Assembly (NCBI GenBank): GCA_905221605.1 | Contig: CAJNDS010001946.1 | Span: forward strand, 124,001-188,000 | DNA: 64,000 bases | Reading direction: 5' to 3' | Source: Symbiodinium natans | Lineage: Eukaryota > Sar > Dinophyceae > Suessiales > Symbiodiniaceae | In this document: piece by piece, positions 10,231-21,900 of the stretch | Position numbering within the stretch: position 1 is the stretch's first letter | Layout of the letters: the number at the start of each line of letters is the position of its first letter | The notes under the pieces: generated by a model | The model's input: only the letters and a program-made list of their open reading frames with translations | Databases searched by the model: none | What the model was told of the DNA's origin: nothing | Position numbers and translations under genes: made by a program

Positions 10231-13200
10231 ACAGACAGAGACAGACAGACAGACAGACCGACAGACCGACAGACAGACAGACAGATCGGCAAAATCTGAT
10301 GAAACATTGAAACGTTCTCCGAATGAAATGTCAGATGAAAGAAGAGAACCCTCAGACACACGCACACACGCGCACACGTGCACACGCGCACCGACGCACC
10401 GACGCACCGACGCACCGACGCACCCACGCACCCACGCACCCACGCACCCACGCACCCACGCACCCACGCACCCACGCACCCACACACCCGCGCACCCGCG
10501 CACGCACCCACGCACCCGTGCACCCGCGCACCCGCGCACGCACCCGCGCACCCGCGCACGCACCCACACACCCACGCACGCACGCACACACGCCACACAC
10601 GCACGCACGCACCCACCACCCCCCACGCAAAACCACCACCCATCACCCACCACGCACCCAGCACCCACCACGCACCCACCACCCACGCACCCACCACGCA
10701 CCCACCCACCCACGCACACGCACCAACCGACCACGCACCCGCGCACCCACCGCACCAACGCCACCACCGCACCCACGCACCCACCACGCACCCGCGCACG
10801 CACCGACCACGCACCCACGCACCCACGCACCCACCACGCACCCACGCACGCACCACGCACCCACGCACCCACCACGCACCCACGCACCCACCACGCACCC
10901 ACGCACCCACCACGCACCCACGCACCCACGTACGCACGCATGCATCGACCACGCACCCGCGCACCCACCACGCACCCACGCATCCACCACGCACCCACGC
11001 ACCCACGTACGCACGCACGCACGCTCGCACACCTAGCTGCGGTTTCAACTCGGCACGCCGTGGTGCCTTGGCAAAGTTGCACAGGTCTTCGATCATTGAT
11101 TGGTCGATTACGTTGGCCTTGCAGTGCGAAGGAGAGTGCAGGCGGACATAACAAAAACGACCAATCGAGAGGCAAGGGGCTCTTTGCTCGCGAGTCTGAA
11201 GCCAGCGATGATTCAGAGCCTCCACAGGAGAGGCGCTGGCAACATTCGGTGCTGCAGAAATCCACGTGCCAGCGGTATTTTCGGCAGAGGAGAAGACAGC
11301 CGGATCATCATTCATTTTGGAGTGGAGCTTTTTTTGTTGGTGCGTTTGTGCGTTTGGACGTTTGTGCCTTGCCTACACGTCCATTATTTCCTGCTCCAGG
11401 CTTGTCTTGACAGGTTTCAGATTCATCTGGTGTCATTTGAACTTTCCAATTCTGAGCGACTTGTCACTCTTGAAAGATCGTAAGCATTGTCAAACGTACG
11501 AGTACCTGCTTCTTGCACCAAGCAAAACGTGCAGATCAGTCATCGCTCCTACATCGTCACGCCCTGATTGGCTGTCATTTAGAACCGCGGCTACTGGCCC
11601 TCATTAACACCAGCGTACCCATATCATCTGGTGCACTCTCTGTTGAGATGCAACTCTGCCGAAATTTAACATTTGGCAAACAGCTTCCACGTGCCTTTGC
11701 CGCGGTTAAGCGGGTCTCGGGATCCACCACCAGAAGCTTCTGAACAAAGTCCTGCCCCGGGGTCACGAAACGCATCTCTCATGCCTCCCATTGTGTCACT
11801 CGTGGCCAACGGCTACAAAACCCTTTCCACTACTGTGCTTCAGCACTCCGACAGACACTAGAATCACGAGAAGTCACACCAGGACAGGACTTCGATGTGC
11901 CAAGGATGCAAACTGAAACTGGGGAACTGCATCCTTCGCTTCGGCGGAGACCTTGTTCCATACTGCCTGCCGCAGCGACACTGCTTCCCATAGCTTCCCA
12001 GCAGCCCCGCCGTGTGGGCTTTGAAGCCCGTGAAACTCTACACATCGTGCACTGCATTCCCGGGCACAGTTGCAGCTACTTATGTAGCGGATGAGCAGGC
12101 CTGCTTCTTTGAGAAGTGGCCATCCTCGACACATACACCGCACGTGAATGAACGTAACGTGTTCCCATCTGCTACGTGCATCATTTTTGCATCGGCTTCA
12201 CATGAGAATGCGAGAACCTGTCCTTGATGTCACGGATTTGCTTGGCTTCTGCTCCAGAGAAAGGCATGTAGCCTTACAAGAAGTCCCAGCAAAGCATGTC
12301 ACATGCTAGTGCATATGGACAAAAACATCACGCATCACATGCCCAAGAGCTTGAAGCACAGATAAAGACCCTGCGAGTCTACGAGTAGCCGAAAAGGAGG
12401 ACAAACGATACGACGCCCAGGCTCCAAAGGTCACCTCGGCGTGCTCATAGAGCCACAAGGTGAAGTTACACTGCACGGTTCAATGTGATTGCCCTTAGCA
12501 GCCGAAATTGTTTCTTCCAGAAGGCTTTCTCAGTTGTACTGGGCTCCGTGCATTGCGACGTGTAGGACTTTTCGAGCACCTGCGATGACTGTCTTTGTGC
12601 TTCCATCCAGGCAAGCTCACCTGCTATGCACTTGCCTCAGGCGCCACGTAGGCCAACGTTCCGCAACTAACCGCCATTGTCGTATTCGGCTGCCATATCT
12701 TGCCTGACATACGAACAGCCACAGCGTCTCCAATGCTGTTTGTCGCCCTCAAAGATATCGATGCATATGGCCGGGCTACTGAAGCCAAAGTCAATCAATT
12801 TCAAGTGATCGGAATCCTCGGTTGCAAGTCTGCACTCGTTCCCACAGGCATGTAAGTGCCAGTTGGAGCTGATTGTACTGCACCTTGTGTTCCCGAGTAC
12901 TTGGACCAGCACTTTGGTTTCATAAAGAAAATTCTCCAGCTTGATGTCGCGATGAACCTGAAGATCAAGCCAGAACAGGCACAAAATCAACATGGTGATC
13001 GACGGTTGCTCGAAAAGTTGCCAATGCCAGCAGAGGAGTCGACCGATTCACATCCGAAACATCTCTCGCCGACTGCTGCCAGGCTACAACATCATGGCTA
13101 TGGATATAGTTCACCGCCAGAAGCATCTGATGCAACAGTTGCACCAGTGACTGCTTAGAGTCTACCGGCCCACGCCCAAGCTTGCAGCACTCTGTCTGAA

Positions 13201-14140
13201 CATCTTGCCATGCACCTGGTACACGGCTTTTGCTGCATCCTTTTCGGAGAACCGCTTGCGTTCGACCACACCTTCAGTGACGGTGGCCAGGTGGTTTTCA
13301 TGGGTTGCAACCCCTTGCTTGTCGGGCGAAAGCTGTATAATTTTGAGCTTGGAAGCGGTCAAAGAGCTCACCGCCTTCCATGCACTCCTTAGCTTACTGA
13401 AGCAGCCCTTCAATCCTGCTTTTCCATGCATTCAAGGCCGATAGCAGACTTCCCTATGCAAGCCTTCCTCTTTCTGAAGAGCATCCATGACCAAAAACAG
13501 CTGCTCATCAGACTCGTACACGTCCACCAGAGACGCAACGTGCGGATGATCCATGGCGAGGAAGATTTCCTTACTGCTGCTTTCAGCGCCAGTTCCCGCA
13601 AAATTCCGAAAATGCCGGCAAGGGACAGCTTCACTCTCCAGTTCCTTCCGCTTGTCCTTGCTCACGCCACGCAGTTTGAACGCCTTCACCGCAAACTTCT
13701 CCTCAGATCAGCACTGCATTGCCAAGTCACGGTATAGAAATTGGTCTTTCGCAGATCCCGGGACGGTGAACAAAGCGGGATAGGCGAAGCCGTGTGAGCG
13801 ACTTTGCTCTTGCTCGGACACAACCATCCCACCAAGGCACGCCCGAGTGTATGCACGTTGCCAACTTCACCTCTTGTCAGCTCATGTATGCCCGCATACG
13901 TGCGCCAAGAAACTGCATGTTGCTTCAGGAATGATTGACGCTGCCACGCCTCTCCATTGTAACCTGTCCCCAGGACCTTCAAGGCTCCCGCATAGGCCAC
14001 GAAGAATCAACTGTTGTGAAGGTTAGGTCGTCTAGGTGTCCTGAATGTTTCACAGAAAGCTGGGCCTTGTCTAAGCTGCTGTAATCATCTTCAAACTTCT
14101 TCGGTGGTCGATGATACCGTCCAGTAATGTTTAGCCTGCA
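8687..14140 (-). CDS. calcium-dependent protein kinase (CDPK), about 21 exons
   Basis: Serine/threonine kinase activated by Ca2+ through C-terminal EF hands. Exons, in coding order: 14135-14066 (RYHRPPKKFEDDY), about 13985-13943 (glycine loop LGTGYNG), 13701-13630 (lysine in FAVKAF), 13569-13486, 13387-13357 (ECMEGGELFD), 13271-13216, 13126-13088, 12957-12913 (HRDIKLEN catalytic loop), 12816-12780 (DFG), 12703-12636 (CGTLAYVAPE), 12579-12552, 12434-12390 (DLWSLGVVSF), 12272-12223, about 11975-11934 (VWNKVSAEAKD), 11751-11695, 11219-11067 (ALNHRW and a junction segment; may hold one more intron), 9584-9516 (MAWSLSVEERSK), 9435-9365 (EF hand DKDRSGTITINE), 9098-9047, 8895-8850 and 8746-8687, ending FLAAMALPPSG and TGA. 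The last EF loop, DANHKDEVNYRE, is split by an intron. Only two EF loops are visible where four are usual in the family. Kinase residues are complete. The N-terminus upstream of 14135 was not found. Sixteen junctions resolve cleanly: eight GC, five GT and three GA donors. Confidence 0.95.
9706..10190. repeat. inverted microsatellite: (TTTTTGTG)n then (CACAAAAA)n
   Basis: From 9706 to about 9955 the plus strand is TTTTTGTG-type repeat; from 9957 to about 10190 it is the complementary CACAAAAA/CAAACA type. The arms meet at a near-palindromic centre (TGTGTTACACAA) around 9957, so a long hairpin or cruciform could form. Mirror-image open frames on both strands are artefacts. Confidence 0.9.
10192..10285. 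repeat. (CA)n followed by (GACA)n microsatellites
   Basis: An AC dinucleotide run (about 10192-10227) passes directly into GACA/GACC tetranucleotide repeats (about 10228-10285). Confidence 0.95.
10345..11032. repeat. (CGCACCCA)n-type minisatellite, about 690 bases
   Basis: Dense array of CGCACCCA, CGCACCGA and CACCCACC units with GTACGCACG interruptions. It is C-rich on the plus strand and lies inside the CDPK intron. The repeats keep several frames open on both strands, giving long but meaningless Thr/His/Pro or Cys/Gly/Val frames. Confidence 0.95.
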
Positions 14141-17100
14141 ACAGCTGAACATGAACCCAGCAACGCACCTCGCTTGCTTTTTAAGCATTGAACTGAACAA
14201 CGAGCAACACTGATGCCCTCCCCGCCCCCACACCCCCCACCCCGCCTGCCGCTGCGCTCTGCAGCCCTTGAGGTGACGAGCGACAGGCCATCGGATGTGG
14301 GATCTTCCCTGCCGCAGTGGGAGCTCAACATAGCGTTCGTCCGTGCTATGTCTCGCTTCACGGAGTCTGACCTTCTTTCTACGGCAACCCCAAAAGCGCA
14401 ACAACAAAAAAAGGCGCCGTGTTTTTGGCTCCGGGCCGTGGCCGCTGAGCAGTCACCACAAACCGGAGTGACCGAAATACAGCTCAAGCAGCACAGATCC
14501 GGAGGAGATCGGCTGTTCTGGTGCGACGGTGACCTTGATGTCGGATTCGATGAAGGTTGTGTGGAAGCGTCAACACTCGATGTGCTATTGAAGGGGGTCA
14601 GGGATCAGGGCCAGTGTGACATTCGTCGTCGAAACTTTTATTTTGTCGGCAACCGCAGCCCTCGACAATCCGCCAGAAACGATTAAGACCACTCCCAAGA
14701 ATTGTTTCCATCAAACAGGTTTCCGCATACTTCTCGCGCAGTGTGACCCTGTCATCTCATGCAGGCAACATGCGCGGTGCAGTTTGGGATTCTGACATCC
14801 GGTTGCGCGATTCAGAAACAAAAGCCGAACACGTGGTGATAGTTTCCTATTGACCCCAAGTGAAACAGAAGGCGGCAGGACAGATTCGGCATCACCTGTC
14901 TGGAACTGAAGCACGAGCTCAGTCTACGAATGCGTGTGATACCCTGCCATCCGCAAACCCCATAAGTTCTTGCAAAACGTCGACGTCGTGGCTGCAACGC
15001 CTCCCTCCCTCCCTCTCTCTCTCACTCGCTCTTTGCACTGTTGCGCGACCTGTACACAAACCAAGACTTTGGTCGCAACATTGTTCTCCCGCCTCTGTGT
15101 TTCATTCTTTTTTTTGTCGATGATGTGAACCGCCGACTTGGCATGAGCTTGACCCATGTCAAGCTGGCCGCGCAATCTCACAGGAAAATCTCGTTAGTGT
15201 GTGCTAGAGGCCAACCAAATCCAGGAGTGCTGGGCTATAGTAGCAATCTGAGTCAAAGGGTGGGTGCGCATGCCGGCATGTTTGTCTAAATCCTCGACTG
15301 GCTGCAGAACTGCACTGCTGAGCCATCTCTGGCAGAGCAAAACTACATTCTATTGAGAAACTTCCATAAGTCTGCTTTGTGGAACGGCAAACCATACCGT
15401 ACATCCAGGTAATCAGGAACCCTGACATCCTATACGACCCCCCTCCCAGCCACGCGCTTGAGCCCATGGGATGGCGGTTCCAAATCTGAAGCAGGCCAGC
15501 AATGCTGCCCCCAACAAATAGTCAAGTTTGCAAGAAAAGGACTGTGATCATCCGTGGTCCCTGCACGACGGTCCATGATGTTGCTAACCCCTGAGATCAT
15601 CTTCTTTTCAGACAGCCTCAGTGCCGCACCCGCGTCACCACTCATGATCCCAGTGTTACGCGCAATACAGAAACTGCAGGAAACAAACGCCCCCACAAGC
15701 CTCCGGCTTGCGCCGGGGGCCGCCCCAATTTACTTCTTCCATTCCACCTGAAATGCAGTATTGATAGATTTAATCGACCCCCCTCTCACAAAAACATCGA
15801 AATAATCAATACAAACGCAACACTCATTGCAATCATGCCTTCGGCCTCGGCCATAGGTCAACTACCTCATTGAGATTCCTAACAAAATCTTCATATAACA
15901 CTGTCCCTCTATGTCGATTTCAGTCTGAACTCTTTCAAGCCATTCAGTCAGATGCATCATTCGCGAGGCGATCAAACATGTCACATATGACAGATTCGCT
16001 CATTCTGGGTTTTGGGCTTAAACAGAGCATCGTCCAGCAAGTGCCTCCAGTGCATTCTGTATACGATGCGGACTTGCATACAGCAGATGGATGATACATT
16101 CAAAATTATTCAACATTTCAAACAATTTGGGGCCCCGACCCATACTTTCCCCAGAGATTGCTGAGCTGGGTTGAGCTCATAGCCGAGGGTGTTGAACCTA
16201 AGGCGGCACATACACGAACGCAACAGAAGATTCAGCGACCCTGCTAGTCTCCAGCACCGACTGACTGACTCCTGAAAAAGGAGTGTCATGAGGTCTGGGG
16301 TAACAGCCTTTAGAAACAGAACCGCTGTACGGCTTACCGCTCTCATGAACCCACTCACGTGTTTCATGCTTGGCAATGGCAACACCACACTTTTTCCGCC
16401 GCTCTCGCAGATATCGAAACATCCATATAACCACCATAGCTGCTGAGCCGAGATGTCGTGTTGCCCATAGGTTGTGAACATGCTTTGGCAAGAGGACCAT
16501 CTCACCTGAGCGTAGGCTTAGGTCAACTGGACGCGTCACAGCACTGCCGAGAATGTGGACTGACATCAATAGATCTGGACAGCCTGTCGCCTCTGCAGCC
16601 CTAAGCACAACATGCCTGCAAAAGGGACCAGCAAATGGGCACACCTTGGATGGCCGACTCCTTTGTCTACCGACCGTTCTTCCAAGATGTTTCCGGTTTC
16701 TGCTTCCTCCAAGGCCATTATTTGTTCTCTGAGGCGTGAAATGCAGAAAGGCACCGAATTATGTTGCTTGCAGTCACCATGACATGAACTCCGTCTTTTC
16801 CACCAATTCAATTCTCGTCCCTGTGCTTCAGCCGCCATATGCAATGGAAAGAAACATCGCCTCAAAACGACCCGCAAACGGCTTGATTCTATTCGGACGA
16901 TGAAAAGGGGGCGGCGTTGCGCGCTGAACGCGCCGGTGTTCTGCAGGTTTCTCCATGAAGCTTGGAGAAGCTCGGATCTCTGTGAAGTCGGGCATCCCAA
17001 GTTGCCGGGACCGTCAGAGATGGACATCCTTACCGTGCTGCAACTACTTCAGCTATGATAGTTTGGAGCCAGATCAGTCCCTAACATCTGTGAGGGCTAC

Positions 17101-17975
17101 AAACACTCGCCGTAGTGCCACCCTTCACGGGGCCACGAAAGCTGGAATGCTCTTGACAAGGCTCACAAGCACCACGCCTGCAAATGGATGCGTTGCTGTG
17201 CGGCCACAACCTCTGAAACTTAGGCAAACGTGCCTGCCTGCCTCGTCAGTTAACCAGCGTCACAAGCTGATTGCACTGGATCTTGCGATCAGAGCTTCGA
17301 TTCTTTGCACATCACCAGTCTCACGTGAAGGTGAATGTCTTCCTTTCCCAGTGATGCGGCCAGCCACAAGAGCTTTCCCAGCGGCGTGCTCCGAAGAAGC
17401 TGCCAACCTCCTCAATGCTAATGCGGGCACGATAACAAGCTCACCTCTGCAAATCAGAGCCTTGGTACCTGCTGTGCAGCTGCCTGTATCTCAGAATGTC
17501 TCAGGGGGCAGGAGGCTTGAACCTCAACCAACCACCATCTCTTCAGTGTCGGGACAGCATTGGCCAACTCGTCCTAACACTGACACTGATCACGACAGAC
17601 CTACTCCCGCAGCCAGTATGAAATTGCAGTGGCGTCGCACAAGGTCCCTGATCAGCGCACGTAAACAAGCTCTAGCTGTGCACTTCTGTGGGCTGTTTTT
17701 TTTGGCTATTCGCTCCGAGTTTGCTCTACACACCATAGCCTCAAGGCTCACCTTGACAAGACAAACGGATGAAACTCAACTCGCCGAATCTGTTAAGCGC
17801 CCGCTGCATCCAGCCTTGCACCTCAGCTGCCGAATGTTGCAAACTGGCTGCAAAAAAGGCGTTTCAGCCGGCTAAGCCCACATACAGAAAAGCACACAAG
17901 TAGCTAAAGATTAACGAGAAACGCATGTAGCGCAACTAGCTGCCTAGCAAGAGGCCGATAGCGGCCAACTAGTCT
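14141..17975 (-). other. weak coding candidates between CDPK and the protease gene
   Basis: Minus-strand stretches with protein-like composition: about 17410-17290 (LGKLLWLAASLGKEDIHLHV), about 16760-16680 (REQIMALEEAETGNILEE) and about 15640-15540 (MISGVSNIMDRRAGTTDDHS). None shows a domain motif or a clear pair of splice borders. The N-terminal exons of the CDPK may lie in the right-hand neighbourhood just above 14140. Confidence 0.3.
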
Positions 17976-18727
17976 TCACAGAAAAGAAGCTGAGGCAGCT
18001 GAGGGTTTGGCGCTTCCGGTATAAGTCGGCATCTGACCAGTCCTCCCATCCAGCGCTTCTCCTCTGTTGAGATCTCCGAATTTCCCGTTGGAAAAGAACT
18101 GCTTCATTTTGGCTGATGCTTCTAAGTTCGACAGGTTTGAGACAAGCCTCCTTGCAGGCAGCCAAGCAAACTGGCCCCAATCGCTGTGCGCGCCGTACGC
18201 GCCTTGCATGATGTGCTCTGCAGCGATCTGACTTTGCGGCTGCGCCCGCGGATTGTCTGGCTCCGGTGTGGCGTTCGGAGGTCGCCATGGGACCTCAAAG
18301 AAGCGGCAACTAAACTGTCAGTTCTTTGCCTGCAGCCCGGCTTTTGAAAGTTCCATGGCCTGAGCATGTGCCCAAGCAGGTCGCCTAACCCGAAAAAATG
18401 CTGAGGAACGCCATCGCCACCCTCGCCGTCGGAAGCCGCGGGTGGAGGCGGAGGCTCGCTGGTGAGCGCCTGCTCTCCGCCACTGCTGTTACCAGACGCA
18501 AAGGTGTTGGGTGCGGTTGTGGGTATGGCTCGCAATGGTTCGCTGTACTGCCCCGCTTGTGAAACTTGCCTAAAAGTTGCTACAGCATTCGGGCCTCTCG
18601 GACATATTGGTAAAGCGTTTTGTCTCGTAGGAGGAGAGCCACGTCTGCCTGCGCTGATAGCCACTCCAGGCGAGGAATGCACATGTAAAGCATTATCTTG
18701 GATGTAAGATGACAAAGCAGTGACCAA
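17976..18727 (-). CDS. candidate C-terminal exons of the Ulp1-like gene
   Basis: Two protein-like stretches follow the recognised protease exons on the same strand. About 18480-18350 reads SDGEGGDGVPQHFFGLGDLL after a proline run. About 18130-17976 reads KMKQFFSNGKFGDLNRGEAL and ends in a stop after ASASFL. They may form the C-terminal tail of the protease or a separate small gene; position and strand are the only links. Confidence 0.4.
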
Positions 18728-18949
18728 GCCCTCCCAACCTGCCCAGACCCGCGGCCCTCACTCAGCAAACCTCAGCATGTTCCGAATGCCCAGGACTGTC
18801 ACTCTGCGGCTCACGAAGCTGGTAAGGCCCGGGCGTTGCACTATTCGCTTCATCTCACTGCGACCTGAGATGAAACCCACCCCCTGGGCAAAATCTTAGG
18901 AGATTGACACCAGCGGACACTAGTATATCAAAACAGGTATCAATGCGTG

Positions 18950-21900
18950 GCACATGCCTGCTGCACATCGACATCCTGGACTGAGGCTGGGCACGATGGG
19001 AGATGATGGACTGGTCGAACCATTCCCTTTGGACGAAGGTGCTTGACTGATGATACGTCATGAACTAAGCGAACCGCAACACACCAACAGGCTCCAAATT
19101 GTCAGAAATCGAGCCTGCAAACTCGTACAAAGTTAGATCCAAGGAAGTGGGGTATGTGAACCCTGGATGAATTCTGACAGGCATCTGATGCGACTCTAGG
19201 CCCAACACTGGAAACCTCGGCAGGCGTCTGCACGCGTCCCATGCCCGGTTAAGACATGCAGATCAATCACTGACATTCAACCTCTGGGTCGCTGACTGAT
19301 CAGGCGTACGCAGGAGATAGAGTAAAAACTCAAGAACATACAGGCCACCTGGAAACAAACGGTCAGTTCCACAAAAAATGCCTATGGTCGGGTGCATTCC
19401 GCGAAAGCTGGCTGCGGCCCAGGAGCAATCGTAGACATTCCTCAGAGGGCACGGTGGACAACTCAAGCATTGATCAACTGTTTCGAGAGCTGTCGAGACA
19501 CTGCTGCTTTGGAACGTCCGCATCAATTGCCTTCATCTTTTCCAGGCCAGTCACAGCCTCGTGAAGCGGTTGGCTTCTTGAGCTTCTTCAGGTTCAACAG
19601 CATTTCCATTTGCAGAAGCATCAGACAGAAGCATCGCAACGTGAATGAATTGCCCGAGCGTCACTGTACAACACAATGTGATCGAGTAGTGTTTGCTAGC
19701 AGTGTAGTGGACGCACTCTCTGAGGTTGACGCAGCCTTCCATGCTCGGATGGATGCCGCTGCTACTGTCCCATCGGCCCCCAGCTTGAAGCCCTGAAGCA
19801 GCTCAAGCAAATTCTCCCAAATGCAAGAACTGTCAAGACTCAGAAGGTTACACTAGACGAAATCACTGTCGAGATGCGGCGCCACCCAATGGATTGTTGA
19901 AGAGCTCTCTGCGCAGGTAGCCCTTCCCAGCTCCGTCGCACACAAAGAGCACGAGAACTAAACGGGACTACCATGAAACTGATCATGCCTCTGCACTTGC
20001 GACCTTTTGATGTATACTGCCTAATGAATGAAGCCCTAGCGTCGACCCTGTCTGGAGCATGGCACTAAAATGAACAGTGTTTCCTTTGAGCTGCATGGGG
20101 TTTCCTCGATATCTAGCACAACAAGTTCGATTGAACTTATACAAAGGAGTAGTATTGGAAGACAATTTAGTACGCTCGCTTTCTTGGCAATGTATGAGTT
20201 CGCCTTCTACAAGCAACGCTTGATGGGCATCAGCCTCCTGCTTGGTGCAATGGAGTCACCGGTCGTTTCACGGGCAAAGAACTTTGTGAGGGAATCAGCA
20301 GCAGCACTGAACCAAAAAACGCTCCGCCCCCCTACCCGCCACAAGCAAGTCCTTTGGGCAGACAGAACAGTCAAAGCGACTTTGAGCTTTAAAAACGTCC
20401 ATTCGCAAACACTCCAACGCTTCAGGCAGGCAAAAGGCATGGGACAAGAGACAGTCCGCACAGCTCCCGACGCATGCATTCCTACCTTCCTTTTCCTAGC
20501 CACTAGTCCTAGAACACAATGTCTTCGGATTCAAACGCAAACACGTCCTTGAAACTTAGAAGCTTGCTTGCGCTTCGCATCAGCGCACCTAACCGACCCA
20601 ACCTTGCCTTCAACAGCTTGATCTGGTCGTCTTTCGGCACCTCAGGTGAGATTACCAATGCTCCATGAGCCAGCTTGTAAACAAGGAATACCTGCAAATC
20701 ATCCTGGCTTGGGTTCAGCGACAGTCGTACAGGCATCCGACAAAGTCATGGCATGGTCATGGCCCCTATGTCTTTCCGCATGTAAACGCCAACCCAAGAA
20801 AGTCATGAAAAGTCCTGGCCCCGCCGCCTCCCCCAAGTAAACGCTAGGGCAACACGCACCATTACAAATAGTAAATGGCAAAGCATTGGGCAATCAATCG
20901 GGAAGTTTTAGGCATTTCACTTGGCAACACCATCCAGGAGCAACCCGTACAGAACAGAAACCAGAACGCACGAGCTGCCGAAACACGAGTGAACGCTACT
21001 TTTTGACAGCGTCTCCCCGACCCATACGTATAGCGTCAACGGCCCAGGGTTTTGCGAGTTGACGGAAGGGGTCTGGGAGTTCAGAGTCCTGGGATTCTTG
21101 GGGGTTCCAAGCCTTACAGGGGCTCGAAAGAGTTCACCGTTTGGGGCCCCTAAGTTCTAAAGTGTTCCTACACAGCAGGGTATGGTTGCGATTGGGCAAC
21201 TGGGGCTGGGCACAAGCCTACTGCGCGCAAGGCCCGCGTAAGGCCCGCGTAAGGTCCGCGTAAGGCCCGCGTAAGTCCTAGCTTGGTTTGGTGACCAATG
21301 GGCCTGGAAGGGAAGGGTTGGAAAAACGGTTTTCCAGCCCAACACACACCCAAAAACCACGCTTTCCAGACCCCCTATCTCAGCTCCAGAACAGAGGTCT
21401 GGGAAAGCCGCGATTGAAAGCTCCGATTCCTTACCCGAAACAAAAGCCGGACTTGGGTTCGGGTTGCAACATCCACGGCTGTAACATTTACAGCGACGCA
21501 GCTCATGGCAGAACAATCGCGTTGATTCCGAACTCCCCCAAGTAAACGCAATAATAGTAGACCAAAGAATGCCCGATCATGCACCAAGAAATTGTTGCGA
21601 TTCCTTGGTGTCTCAGGGTTTGCATGTCGCGAAATGTCCAATGGTCAGGGATCATGGCCGAATGTTGCGATTCCCTGGTGTTTTAGGTCGGGCCACGACT
21701 TCTGGGTTACAGCCTTCTCTGGGGGCCCACAAATGGGCCACGACTTTCACCATTCCCTGTACCAGCGCTTCTCCCTGGAAAACTAAGAAATCCTGGTCCA
21801 GAGGCCCCGCAGGGCTGCAGGAGCCTAGGGCCTCGAATCTCTTTCAACCCGAAAAACTCCTAAAATGCAATCCCCTGCAGCCTAGCTGTGCCTTGTACCG

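Larger units (their letters stand above)
9585..11066 (-). other. 1,482-base CDPK intron made mostly of simple repeats
   Basis: The donor after AAG at 11067 is GC and the acceptor before 9584 is AG|G. Joining the two sides keeps frame into VSVFRRAC. Nearly all of 9650-11030 is microsatellite (listed separately). Most other introns of this gene are about 30 to 480 bases. Confidence 0.85.

Noticed and set aside
9954..11410. Long open frames of more than 350 codons on both strands over the repeat region
   Set aside because: They translate microsatellites and exist in several frames on both strands. The region is an intron of the CDPK.
16955..17875. 306-codon plus-strand frame
   Set aside because: No family motif, and no splice or start context. 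A minus-strand stretch in the same place looks at least as plausible.
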